A stretch of 64,000 bases of DNA, taken from NCBI RefSeq assembly GCF_004379255.2, contig NC_056048.1, positions 7,102,001 through 7,166,000 on the forward strand, given 5' to 3'. The translations under genes and the position numbers were made by a program. The notes beneath the pieces are model-generated. The model was not told where the DNA came from, did not search any database, and saw only the letters and a program-made list of their open reading frames with translations. This document shows, one piece after another, positions 33,195-43,762 of this stretch. The first letter of the stretch is position 1. Each line of letters starts with the position of its first letter. Source of the stretch: Salvia splendens (taxonomy: Eukaryota; Streptophyta; Magnoliopsida; Lamiales; Lamiaceae).

Positions 33195-34721
33195 ATGGCC
33201 GATCAGCCCCGACGCTTCACGGCGAGTGGCTACCTCGGTGACGGATGGCAGCGGATACGACGAGATGACCCGGAGTCAAGCAGCGCGCTGCGCAATGGAT
33301 CGGGGACGCTCGTACCTACTTTGTCAGCGCTCGACAAAATTATGGCAAGATTTGATCAATTGGAATTTAAATTGGATGCGAGGGATAGAAGGGTTGATAG
33401 GTTGAAGGCCACACGCCTTCCCAAACCGGATCAACCCTATTTTTCGGACGACGGGGACGTCGATGGGTATCGTTCCCAGGGAGACGTCTGGCCGACCGAC
33501 GAGGACTGCCCCCCAGTTTTCAATCACGGCAGGCGTGTCCGTTGTGGGGATGTCCGCCGGCGTAGGGGCACGGGTCGTGATTTAAACAGGCGAGAGGCAG
33601 GGCTCGCACAGCCTGGCTCTGGCACGATTTCATATCGCGCTCACACTGCTTCGTGGCCTCGCACGAGCTGGGATAGACCAGCAGCTCGCGTCACAACGGA
33701 GTTTGATAGGGGTTTTCGGGGGTACCGACAGCCTACATCGTGGGACCCCCCCATCAACCGCCCCTCCGGTTGGGATCCTCCCGGTAACCGACCAATACCG
33801 AGCTTCCAGCCCTACGACCCACCACGGTCATGGCAGCCCTCTTGTTGGGAACCACCGCCTCACCGTGCATCGCAAGGCTACTCGGATTATGATCAGCCAC
33901 CACAGTGTCTGCCTAGTCGTTGGGATACACCCAGGCGACAAACCGATCACTTCCGGCAGCAGCGCAGCCCACGCCCGAGCACACAACCTTGGCGCCCTGA
34001 AATCATGGGGTTTGAAGAAAAGATGGTGGATGAAGAATTTTGCTATGAAATCGAATTGATTCCCGGCTGCCATTCTTCAAGCCGGGATCAAGAATCAGAT
34101 GCTCATCAGGAAAAAAATGATTCCTCGAACTGGATGGGTAGTTTTCTTGAAGAGGCTGATGATTCAAAATCATCTCTAGTAGATGATAATAATCATGATA
34201 AGGCTACTTTTGATGATGATGAGTTCACAAAGATGGAATGCCATTCTGTGAAGATGAGTGATGATTCGGACTTGCTTTGGGATGTGGTGGGAGTGACTGA
34301 TTCATCTTCATCATGTGTTGATAATTGTTCACAGCAGAAGTGTTTGGACTCTGATGATGATTATGAAGATGATAGAGTAGATGGTGATGAGAGGCGCTCC
34401 TACAACCTCACTGCTGCGGAGTTCCAGCTGGTAAGAGTCATTGTGCAGCGATTCATGGAGGACAAGCAGTTTGGGGGGCGTAGGAATGATGCCGGCGTCA
34501 GGAGCCGGTGCATGATCCGGAGCCTCCTCCAAGTCCCAGCCATCGAGGATGATTTTGTGAAGACGAAGGCGAGAGAGGAAAGGGACGGCGTAGAAATGTT
34601 GGTGGGAGTCATAAGTGAAATGATGGTGATCATTTTCCTAATCGCATTTGATCCAGGAGGTGACGTTTCAATGCTTTTGCTATCGTCGACTGTGCCCGTG
34701 GTTCCATGGTTCCCACCTTGA
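33195..34721 (+). CDS. Gag-like ORF of the compact element, 508 aa
   Basis: The ATG at 33195 (MADQPRRF) follows the primer-binding region by a few bases. Residues about 45-75 form a short coiled coil (LDKIMARFDQLEFKLDARD), as in plant gag proteins. The middle, about 150-280, is rich in repeated Trp-Asp/Glu-Pro-Pro units (SWDPP, GWDPPGNRP, CWEPPPHR, RWDTPRR). The C-terminal half is acidic with Asp/Ser runs. No zinc knuckle, protease or polymerase motif is present. The frame is fully open, which is notable for a non-autonomous element. It may still be translated and help packaging, but that is inference; capture of unrelated coding sequence is another possibility. Confidence 0.6.
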   Translation: MADQPRRFTASGYLGDGWQRIRRDDPESSSALRNGSGTLVPTLSALDKIMARFDQLEFKLDARDRRVDRLKATRLPKPDQPYFSDDGDVDGYRSQGDVWPTDEDCPPVFNHGRRVRCGDVRRRRGTGRDLNRREAGLAQPGSGTISYRAHTASWPRTSWDRPAARVTTEFDRGFRGYRQPTSWDPPINRPSGWDPPGNRPIPSFQPYDPPRSWQPSCWEPPPHRASQGYSDYDQPPQCLPSRWDTPRRQTDHFRQQRSPRPSTQPWRPEIMGFEEKMVDEEFCYEIELIPGCHSSSRDQESDAHQEKNDSSNWMGSFLEEADDSKSSLVDDNNHDKATFDDDEFTKMECHSVKMSDDSDLLWDVVGVTDSSSSCVDNCSQQKCLDSDDDYEDDRVDGDERRSYNLTAAEFQLVRVIVQRFMEDKQFGGRRNDAGVRSRCMIRSLLQVPAIEDDFVKTKAREERDGVEMLVGVISEMMVIIFLIAFDPGGDVSMLLLSSTVPVVPWFPP

Positions 34722-34751
34722 GGACAAGGTGGATTTTAACCGTGGGGGAGT

Positions 34752-35104
34752 TGTTACGATCCTCCTATATCTTAGGATTCCCCAAATATTTAGTTATCTT
34801 TTTATTATTCCCCATATCTTTTGATTCGTAGTATATTTTCATATCTTGTTTTCTTGTTCCCTAAGCTAGTATTCTAGTATTATAAATAGGGCTAGGTTGT
34901 TATCTTTTTATTCATTGAATGAAGAAATAATATTCCCACATTACTTGTGCAATACTCCTTATCAAACCTTGAAGACTGCCGACGGAGGAAGTTCTCCGCG
35001 CCAGCCACGAATTGAGCCGCCGACCCCAACGTTCGGGGCGCCGGATTGGTGTGTTGCGAGTGTAATCGCAGGATTTCTTTGTTAAGAGAATTGTGCTCTT
35101 AACA
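34752..35104 (+). repeat. 3' LTR of the compact element
   Basis: It is the same length (353 bp) and apparently the same sequence as the 5' LTR. It is followed by the TAAAG duplication. Confidence 0.9.
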
Positions 35105-35109
35105 TAAAG

Positions 35110-36119
35110 TCAGGCATAACATATCACCAAATAATGTCTTGCTTGGTAAGTTGATCAAATATTTGCTCCCTGGAGCACCATAATTTTTACTTTGTTTTCC
35201 AAGGAAGAATAACGCTGTTTTCACTCTCAGTATCAGTAAGTTAAAACTATTACTATTATCATGCTATGTGAGTGTATGCATCTCATACAATTGCAAGAAT
35301 CAAGAAAATAAGCATTCTCTACTAATCATATGATTAAAGTATCACTTTGGAAACAACAGCATGCAAAGCACAATACAAATGAATTGTGCATATGGAAGAA
35401 TACAACTCGTCTAATTGAACCCTGAAAGTGTCTGCTTCATTGGAAGCAATCAGACAAACAAGAGCCAGATAAAATATCTTCAATGAAAGCATACCAATGG
35501 GTTAGCCGAAAATAGCATACGATGATCATTGATCACACCCAAAGAAGTGAAGGGAAACCATAAAAGAAAAAAAATACACCATAATTAAAGAGTACCATCC
35601 AAATACATTTAGATGATTCATTGTTTTACAGGATAAAATGAAACAAGCACCATGTCAGAGAAAAGCTAGTGCAAATGTAAGAGAAAAGCTAAAATCATCA
35701 ACACCAGCCAAGGAATCATGAAAACTTTTAGCAAGTAATTTAACAAAGTGTACAAATAATCTCTTACAGGATGAAATGTTTTCTCTGTGGTTGGCACATC
35801 ATAATCAAAAATATAAAAAAAAACAGAGGAGATACAATTTTAAAACAAAATGCCAACAAATGAACTCAATTGTTCAACAAAATTTACATTGAATCTCTTA
35901 TGCTAGAAACTAAATAACTCATAAGCCATGTATTTAGTTCCTAGTGAAAATATAAATTCAATTACAGACAAAAAGTTTAGTGGCCTTCGCAACTTCAAAG
36001 AGTGCACGATAAGTTCTCCTACAACTAAGCATACTTAGATTAATCATTAAGCATAGTGTGCACGAAAATAATTGTAGAAGCGCAATCGATGTATAAGAAA
36101 CGGAAAGAAATTGATTTAC
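35110..36119. other. AT-rich stretch without recognisable gene
   Basis: I see no coding pattern, repeat structure or RNA gene here. On the minus strand it would lie downstream of the orphan exon and could hold its introns. Confidence 0.4.
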
Positions 36120-36240
36120 CTTGACGAAACCTATGATTCCGGTCAATAATATTAAAACCCTTTTCGTCGCAATTAGCGATTGCAATCGGCGGAGAAGTCG
36201 ATATGGAAAACAACGAACAGTTCTCAAGCGACGAATTCAT
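36120..36240 (-). CDS. Orphan first exon of an unknown gene
   Basis: On the minus strand an ATG at 36240 opens a frame of 40 codons (MNSSLENCSLFSISTSPP, ending GFNIIDRNHRFRQG) that meets a good donor, CAAG/GTAAAT, at 36120/36119. The base composition is richer than that of its surroundings. I do not recognise the protein and could not find a convincing second exon before the LTR element at 35104. The rest of the gene may have been lost, or the exon may be a relic. Confidence 0.35.
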
Positions 36241-36504
36241 CTCCAAACCAACGAATCCGCCACCACTTTATTCTCCCCTCCGGCGCCGCTAATACTCACA
36301 CTCTCAATCGGAGCTTACTTGCCCAGCAGGTTCGACCGCGACTGTAGTTTCAACTTTCAACGGTTATAATTTGAAATGGTGTTGTGGTTTCAAACATTCA
36401 ACGGTTATAATGCAAAATACGAATATAAATAAAGTTTTTGAATTTAAAAGAAAAAATATCTTGAATAAAAGCTATGAAAGTCTACGAACAAGGATATCAC
36501 CAAG

Positions 36505-36605
36505 AAAATATACTTTATGCAAATTCTTTAAAATTAGATATTTAAAATGAAGGGAGAAAATATACTTTATGCAAATTCTTCAAAATTAGATATTTAAAAT
36601 GAAGG
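36505..36605. repeat. Tandem duplication, about 50 bp x 2
   Basis: The units begin GAAAATATACTTTATGCAAA and end AAAATGAAGG, and differ by one or two bases. Confidence 0.85.
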
Positions 36606-38135
36606 GGTGTGATCAATTGCTAACTAATCCCTTAAAAGAGCCTGTTTGGTATGGTGGAATGGAATTGACATTCATACCTCCATTACATTTCATTTGGAGT
36701 ATAAAACATTGTAGTATTATATTATATTTTAATTTAATATCACTCAATTTTATAATTTAAAACTAAAATTTTAGAATTTTTAATTATTACTAATAAAAAT
36801 CCACACTACACACATTGCACACACACATTACACACACTATGCATATTATACACACTCACTACACACATTGCACACGCCACATGCACTACACATTGCACAC
36901 ACTACAAATAATTTACACACACTACTCAATTACATTCCATTTATATTCATTACATTAACCAAGCACAAGAATGGAATGGAATCCTCATTCCATTCTCATC
37001 TCCATTCCATCACCTCCCTATTTCATTTCATTCCTTTGCTTGGTATTTTTCTTCTTTAGGAAGTACTATTCCATTTGAAATCACCATTCCATTCTACATG
37101 AGAATATAGTCATTCCTTCAATTTAGCTAAGGAATGGTCATTCCATTCCATTTTTCTCTTTTCTTTTTATTTTAGATTTTAATTATAAAACATAGTAGTA
37201 ATATATTATATTTAAATTTAATATCACTCAATTTTAAAATTTTAAAATTTTATAATAAGACTAAAATTTTAGAACAATTAATTATTAATAAAAATTCACA
37301 CTACACACATTCACTCCACACATATTACACGTAATTTACACACACTACTCACTTTCATTCAATTTGTATTCCTTACCACCAAGCACAAGAATGGAATGGA
37401 ATCCCCATTCCATTCCCATCCGTATTCCATTCTCATCTCCATTCCATTCCCTTCTCATTTCATTATATCATACCAAGAAGTCCCTTAATTGCTAACTACA
37501 ACTAATTTAAAACTATAAGATTTGTAGAGATCTAGTGGTCTATAAATTGTAATGTGTAATTTCATTTTATTACTATTATTTAAATTTAAAAAGATAAGAA
37601 GACTCACCAAATTTAGGATTTTGGAAAAACTGTCAATATAGTGTGTAAAAAATATCAAAGCGATTGCTTGAATAGGTTAACACAATTTAGCATTGAAATC
37701 GTATGTGTATTATATTGACATATTATGATTGCTATGCTGACATTATTTTCTTGTCAAAAAATATGAAAATTCATGAATTTTTTTTTCAAATTTTGACATC
37801 GAAACATATGCAATTGAGATCTCGTTGGAATCCTTATAAAATTATCTATAGTTTGATATATGTTGTGTGAAAAAATAATTTAAATTAAGATAATTATAAT
37901 CATTTAAAGTTTAGATATATTTTTCAAAAGTTAGTTATAACTAATTTTTGTTAATTGACATTTTTTACACCGCATTGATACTCGCTGTTGAATAATCTTA
38001 TGTCTTAATTAATGCATTGATACTCGTTGTTGAATAATCTTATGTCTTAATTTAATGATCTAATACCTATCATTTAATTATAATTAGCAATTTAAGAATT
38101 AGTTATCAATATAACACATCCCTAGAATAAATATA
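36606..38135. mobile_element. Mutator-like element with nested insertion
   Basis: The left end reads GGGTGTGATCAATTGCTAAC. Its continuation, GCTAACTACAACTAATTTAA, resumes at about 37490 after an inserted element. The right end near 38135 is an inverted version, with CAATTTAAGAATTAGTTATC and ACACATCCC. The same family, intact, is at about 47580-48223. No transposase was found. A 42-bp tandem duplication lies at 37972-38054. Confidence 0.55.
36633..37478. mobile_element. Nested hAT-like MITE with GGAATGG repeats
   Basis: The 8-bp sequence TCCCTTAA stands on both sides (about 36628-36635 and 37481-37488). Inside, the ends read GCCTGTTTGGTATGG and CATACCAAG, and there are many GGAATGG/CCATTCC copies plus an ACAC-rich tract. 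Reading frames inside are low-complexity His/Ser/Thr products of the repeats. The family assignment is tentative; the boundaries are good to a few bases. Confidence 0.5.
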
Positions 38136-40385
38136 AAAAATATGCCATATATTGAGACTTATTTAGTTTTGAACTCATAGCCAAAAGCCCAAAATCAAAC
38201 CCACAGAAGGTTTCATAACCACATTCGATTTGAGCAAATCTGAGCCAAAATCAATTCCAACAAATTGTTAAAACATGCTATTCATGGCGGCCAAAATCAG
38301 CTACCTGACTCGTCCGGATCCAGACCCCTAGTCCCATCCACGTCATCATTTCTCTAATTCTTTGGGTCATACTACAATTCCTATAACTTTGCAGGTCTCA
38401 TCCAGACCCCAACTATTAAATAGCATTATTCATAACTACAATCTATTTTACTCATAAAATAAAAAGTGTTGAACAATTAAAACACGAAAAATTCATTGTT
38501 CAGTCGAAAATAAAAGATTACAAACCATAGAAATAAAAAATTACAAATCATAGAAAATAAAAATTACAAACCCTAGAAATTAAGAATTACCAAAAATATA
38601 GAAATCAATAGAGAGGATAGAGGTAGAATAAAGTGAGAAATTGGTGGGAAAATGTTGAACAAATGGTATATAAATTGACAAAAATTTGAGATTTAAGAAA
38701 AAGAGTGAACTATGTAAATGATACATGATCTTTCACTTTCGCACATAAATGGTACATGATCTTTATTTTATATCGTTTTTGGTACCCCATGACAAAAATA
38801 ACCACAGGTACTAAACATGTGATTTTTTTATTATGGAAGATATTTTTGGAAATTTTAATTAAATAGTAGTGATTTTTTCTTCTTCTTTAGTTTCTTCTTC
38901 TTTCTTTTTTCTTCATTTTCTTCTTTCTTTTTAGTATTTTGTCTTCCTTTCTTCTTTCTTTTTTCTCCTTAATTTATGTTTCTTTTTTCTTCTTTTTTCT
39001 TTTCTCTTCTTTTTCTTCTTTCCTTTTAGTGTTTTATGTATACATCTAATTGCATTCATAATATAAATCAAGAACAAAACGCCAAATTAAATTAATTATT
39101 TACAGTAATTAAATTAATTGAATATTTTTTATTAAATTATTTTATACTTATTTTAAGGCTGAAACACCTAACTAAAAATATTCAACTCTTTATATCATTA
39201 TGAATACTATCATTATGAATACAATTCACAATGTTAAATTTTTATTAAGGCTATATTGATTAGATACTAATTTAATGTAAAATAATAATAATAATTATTA
39301 TTATATAATATTATATTATTCATAATTTAAATAGTTATACAATAATTATTTATTAAGTAATACTAGTTTTTTAGTATTATAATAATTAAATATAATTATA
39401 ACTATAATTATAATTAAGTGTATTTGATGATATTAACAAATAAATTAATTATTAATTTATAATATCAAAATAATAATATTAATATTGATTAATAATAATA
39501 TAAAGAGGGAGGAGAATGAGAGAAGATATTATAATATCACTTTTGGTACTAATTTTGTGTATGCCTAAAATATCCTCTATGGCATAAATGGAAAAAATGT
39601 AATCCATGAATAGTAGTAATTAATATAATGAACTAGAGGCATTTATCAATTTTATATATAAATTTTAAAATTAGTTGCTCAAATCATAAATTATGATAGT
39701 AATTGATAAAATCTTGTCAATTTTCCAACTCGACACTAACCCCGCATTTTTATGGCTAAATTTGACGGGTGTGACACACCGATAAATCTATGTGTATATT
39801 TCGCACTTAATATTAAATTAATATTTTTTTAATTTTTAATTCAAAATAATTAAATTATTGACGAAATCTCTCTCCAAAACTCCATTTTCCATAGTTGGAT
39901 TATAATGGAATATCTCCAATATTGTCCACTCCCTCGGTTTGCCGTCTGCCCGTCTCCTTCAAGCCTTCCTCTCATGAATATTAACTTACTTTATAATAAA
40001 TGATAAGGTGGAAAGGAAAGCGGAGATTTAGTAGCTACTACAGTAGTACTTAATTAGTTAGGAGCTGTATGCTCTAGCCTCTAATCATACTTGTCAACTG
40101 CCATTCTTTGCGTTATTAATGATGCATTAATGAACAACCTTAATAATTCAACAAGTGGACTCTTTCCCTCTTGTGTCTCCCAACTCATAACCGAAAAACT
40201 TTTAATGCTACAAGATGTTAAATATGCCTTTTTAGGTATTTTATACTATAGTGTATTCAAAATCAGTTCATGAATATTAATTAATTCAAAATGAATTAAT
40301 AAATTACATATTTGCCCTTATGTAGTAATGTACTATTAGGAAAGATGAGCTTTTTCAAATTAAATATATTTAGCTAAAAAGTATA
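38136..40385. other. AT-rich intergenic stretch
   Basis: No gene was seen. It holds a pyrimidine-rich CTT tract at about 38875-39030 and many short ATTA repeats at 39200-39500. The sequence near 38700-38820 (repeated ACATGATCTTT) may be one end of another DNA transposon, but no matching end could be fixed. Confidence 0.6.
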
Positions 40386-40628
40386 CTATTTGGTTCACGA
40401 TTAATTGACCCAACTTTTCTTTTTATCTCCGTCCAATGCTAATTGACATATGTACATTTTACTATGTTTGGTTATAGATCACATATTCCACTACTCATGT
40501 TATAAAATTAATACTCTATGTGTAAAGTGGTAGGATGCATATTTCACTGTTTTTTCTCTCCACTTTTCACTATATATTTTAAAATCCAAGTTGTGTCAAC
40601 TCATGCCAATTAATCGTGAACGAACGAG
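40386..40628. mobile_element. Stowaway-like MITE upstream of the kinase locus
   Basis: The inverted ends share GTTCACGATTAATTG, with TA on both sides (40384-40385 and 40629-40630). It lies within 150 bp of the first ectodomain exon and would form part of its promoter or leader. Confidence 0.75.
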
Positions 40629-40776
40629 TAATCAAATATATATGTTGATAAACTGGTCCGGAGTCATGTCCCTACTAATAAATATGGAAGTTGAATTGAG
40701 TGTTCTTATAGTATGTACAAGCACAAAGATTGGATTGGAGTGTATGAAAAATGAGTGCAAGTCCGTTGCTACTAAA

Positions 40777-41602
40777 ATGGAGGGCCAACTCTTCTCTTCA
40801 CTAATCTGGCTTCTCTTATCATTATCAATCTCAATCCCCCCAATTTCAAGCATTTCAAACAATTCATACAACAGATGCGGAGCTTCCTTCAACTGCGGCA
40901 ACCTCACCGGAATCGGCTTCCCATTCTGGGGCGGCGATCGCGCGGCGGAATGCGGCCACGCCCCCCTCAAACTCGACTGCGATCGCCGCGCCGCCACGAT
41001 CCAGATCAACAGCGTCAATTACCGCGTCCTGGACATAAATCAGGGCGAAAAGATCCTCAAAATCGCGAGAGACGACCTGCTGCGGAGCCAATGCCCGCCG
41101 CAGCTCGCCAACTCCACCTTCGATCCGCAGCTCTTCGCCTACGCGTCGAGCTACGTGAATCTGACGTTCCTCTACGGCTGCCCGCCCGTGGATTTCCCGG
41201 TGCCTTACCCGTTCGAGTGCGCCGTGAAGGGGACAAAGGAGAGGCGCGGCTACGTGGAGTTCGGGACGCAGCTGTCGGGGATGTGCCACGCCAGCGTCGT
41301 CGTTCCGGTGAGCTATTCGTCGCTGTTCAATTTTAAGGACGTGATGGCTCTGATCGGCGAAGGATTGGAGGTGAGATTTTCGGTAAGTGATGGTTGCCGT
41401 GGTTGCGAGAGGTCGGGTGGGAGGTGCGGGTATGATGTGACGGGGACCGAGTTTGTGTGTTTTTGCTCGAATCGTTCGGCGGCGGAGTCTAGAACCTGCG
41501 GTGGTGGATCGGCGGATGAGGCTGATGGTCCTCGAGCACCGGGTGTTGCTGATGGTAGACCGCAGGGACCCAGGGAGGTGACGGTAGAGCCGTCTGTATC
41601 AG
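40777..41602 (+). CDS. LRK10L-type ectodomain exon 1 (signal + GUB_WAK)
   Basis: The ATG at 40777 starts a signal peptide (MEGQLFSSLIWLLLSLSISI). A cysteine-rich ectodomain follows with the GUB_WAK_bind pattern: CGASFNCGNLTGIGFPFWG, CGHAPLKLDC, YRVLDIN and FLYGCPP. A WAK-associated C-terminal part with CRGCERSGGRCGYD and FVCFCS comes next. The exon ends at a donor ATCAG/GTACGC in phase 1, the phase needed by the kinase exons at 51706. Joining all exons would give about 707 residues. The C-terminal 35 residues after FVCFCS are unusual (ADEADGPRAPGVADGRPQG), so the donor could be used differently. The protein would sit in the plasma membrane with this part outside. It matches LRK10L/WAK-like RLKs. 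Confidence 0.8.
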
Positions 41603-41709
41603 GTACGCACGCATTATATATGTTAATCTGAATTATGCTGATCAAGTATTACTTGTTGCTAATACTCCCCTATCATTATGAGTGCACCTATCATTGGTAC
41701 GAATAAATA

Positions 41710-41961
41710 CTCCCCTCCGTCCCATAAAAATACATGCGTTTTCTATTTTCGTTCATCCCACAAATATGTGCATTTTCATTTTTTGAAAGCTATCCCAATT
41801 TATTAACATACGTCTAAGTTACTTACAACTTATGACACCTTTCAAACACTAGAAAACTAAAACTACTTTAACTATCATTCTCCTCATTTTTCTTACTTTA
41901 TTAATTTTATTTTAATTCTCATAGCATATTATATGTCCATATTTTTATGGGACAGAGAGAG
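41710..41961. mobile_element. Stowaway MITE, 252 bp
   Basis: The ends read CTCCCCTCCGTCCCATAAAAATA and the near-inverse TATTTTTATGGGACAGAGAGAG, flanked by TA. It lies just inside the intron after ectodomain exon 1. Confidence 0.85.
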
Positions 41962-41967
41962 TATAAT

Positions 41968-42966
41968 CAGTGGCGGACACAGTAAGGGGCGGAGGAGGGC
42001 TTAAGCCCTTCCCAATTCATTTTTTTATAAATTTTCTATTGTGATTTTTCTCAAAATTTTCGAAATGCATACTTAGCCCATCCCAAACTAATGATACTTC
42101 AGACTAAATAAATAAAAGTTGGATGTTAAAAGGGGCTGAATTTGATTATTTAAATTTTAAAGAACAATAAAAATGGCTGCCCTTTTATTTGGAGAAGAAG
42201 ACGTATTCAAGAAGGAGAAGAGTAAGACAAAAAAATTAAATAATAGTATTATAATAATATTTTTTTACATAAAAAAAGTGTGTGAAATTTGTTTCACTTC
42301 TGGCTTGTAATTTCTGAGGATATTGCTTTTAAAAAATTTAATGACCTTTAAAGAGTGATTAATAATTCCATTAAGGGATTTTTTAAAATTAATTACAAAA
42401 CAAAGTCTCCTTTAAATTATACACTCTAACTGGTTAACCTATGTTAAAAATTTCATTAACTTATTTCTTTTACATTAAAAACTTGTTTTTTACTAATTTA
42501 TATTTTTTTCGAGAAACTAAGATATAAATATGCATAGATATATTTTTGTTAAATACATGTTGGGCTCGTTTTTATGTGTATAAAATATTTATGTATTTTT
42601 ATACTTATATGATTATGATTTTATGTTTCACTTTATTTTTTCATATCCTATCAAAAATATCCCTCACCTCTTTAGGAAATAATTAAAATATATAATTGTA
42701 TTTCATCTCTCCTACTTTAAAACACCCAATAATATTTTTCCTCTTTTATTTTATTCATATTTCGTACTTTTAAATACTCAACAATATATTCTCTATGTTA
42801 ATTTATTCATTTTTACCTACTTTAAAACATCCAATAACCTTTACTTTCTATTTAAACTCTTTAAAATGAAATTACATAAAATCCATATCGTCCTAAGGAC
42901 TATCTATCCTGAGAGGAGTGTATATAGTATAGCTCCTGCTAGAAAAATTTTCTGCGTCCGCCACCG
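41968..42966. mobile_element. hAT-type element, 999 bp, non-autonomous
   Basis: The terminal repeats are CAGTGGCGGACACAG and CTGCGTCCGCCACCG, with a duplicated 8-mer AGTATAAT/AGTATAAC at 41960-41967 and 42967-42974. The left copy overlaps the last bases and TA of the Stowaway at 41710-41961, so it inserted at that MITE's edge. The interior is AT-rich without a transposase. Confidence 0.8.
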
Positions 42967-43253
42967 AGTATAACTAAACTGTAGATCAATTAAATGAAGC
43001 AACATAGTTGAACAAGTGTAGAAGACAATTGTAAATGTGACAATACATGAGTGCAAGTCCGTTGCTACGAAGTGCGAACCCATGACGACGAATGGCTAGA
43101 GCCTAGACACCGATGTTTTAGAACCAATTACACTATTAAATCAGCAAAATTATTGATTATAGTTTAACCAATCAAATCCATTTAACTATTGATCGGACTA
43201 AAATACTAGTATTACTAGTATAGCATTAAATACATATAATACAAAAATTAATA

Positions 43254-43472
43254 CTCCATTCGTTCCATAAAAATTATCTTCTTTTTCTATTTTGGAATGT
43301 CCCACAAAATTAGTCACCTTCTACTTTTGACAAGTTTTTTCTCTCTTGTGAGTCTCATATTCTACTAACAATGCTCCAATCACTTATTCTTTCTATCTCT
43401 CTCGTACGATACCAATTTTGCATTAAAACTTGTGTCGTCTCCAAAGTCCCTATTTTTATGAGACGGAGGGAG
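43254..43472. mobile_element. Stowaway MITE, 219 bp
   Basis: The ends read CTCCATTCGTTCCATAAAAA and TTTTTATGAGACGGAGGGAG, flanked by TA. A partial relative with CTCCCCCGTCCCACAAGAG follows at about 43566. Confidence 0.8.
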
Positions 43473-43762
43473 TAAAATTTAGAAAAAATTAATAAAATCT
43501 AACTATTTCTTTATTGTATAAAAACATACTATTAAAAGTTATTTATAATTCATAGTATAATCATACTCCCCCGTCCCACAAGAGTATGCACTCTTTCCTT
43601 TTTAGTCTGTCGCACAAGAGTATGCACTTTCTAATTTTGGAATTTTTTTTATCCCTCAGACATTGGTAGTGACGGAAATAACATTAAAAACAGGATCATC
43701 GAACTAATGAATCCATTGATTCACAACCGAATTGGTCGGACCAGACATATTGTTAATCGAGC

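Larger units (their letters stand above)
32815..35104 (+). mobile_element. Compact non-autonomous LTR element, 2,290 bp
   Basis: It has two 353-bp LTRs (32815-33167 and 34752-35104) starting TGTTACGATCC and ending CTCTTAACA, and a 5-bp duplication TAAAG at 32810-32814 and 35105-35109. The internal part has a primer-binding-type stretch after the first LTR (TGGTGCTTTCATCCAGAG, 33170-33187) and a purine tract GTGGGGGAG before the second. There is no protease, RT or integrase. Just before the purine tract one frame reads HLEDKVDFNRGG, which resembles the C-terminal end of Ty3/Gypsy pol proteins. The element therefore looks like a deletion derivative of a Gypsy parent. Confidence 0.88.

Noticed and set aside
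36868..37059. His/Ser-rich small frame
   Set aside because: Produced by ACAC and CCATTCC repeats of a MITE.
40091..40273. 60-codon open frame
   Set aside because: Lies in AT-rich sequence with no coding bias or recognisable domain.
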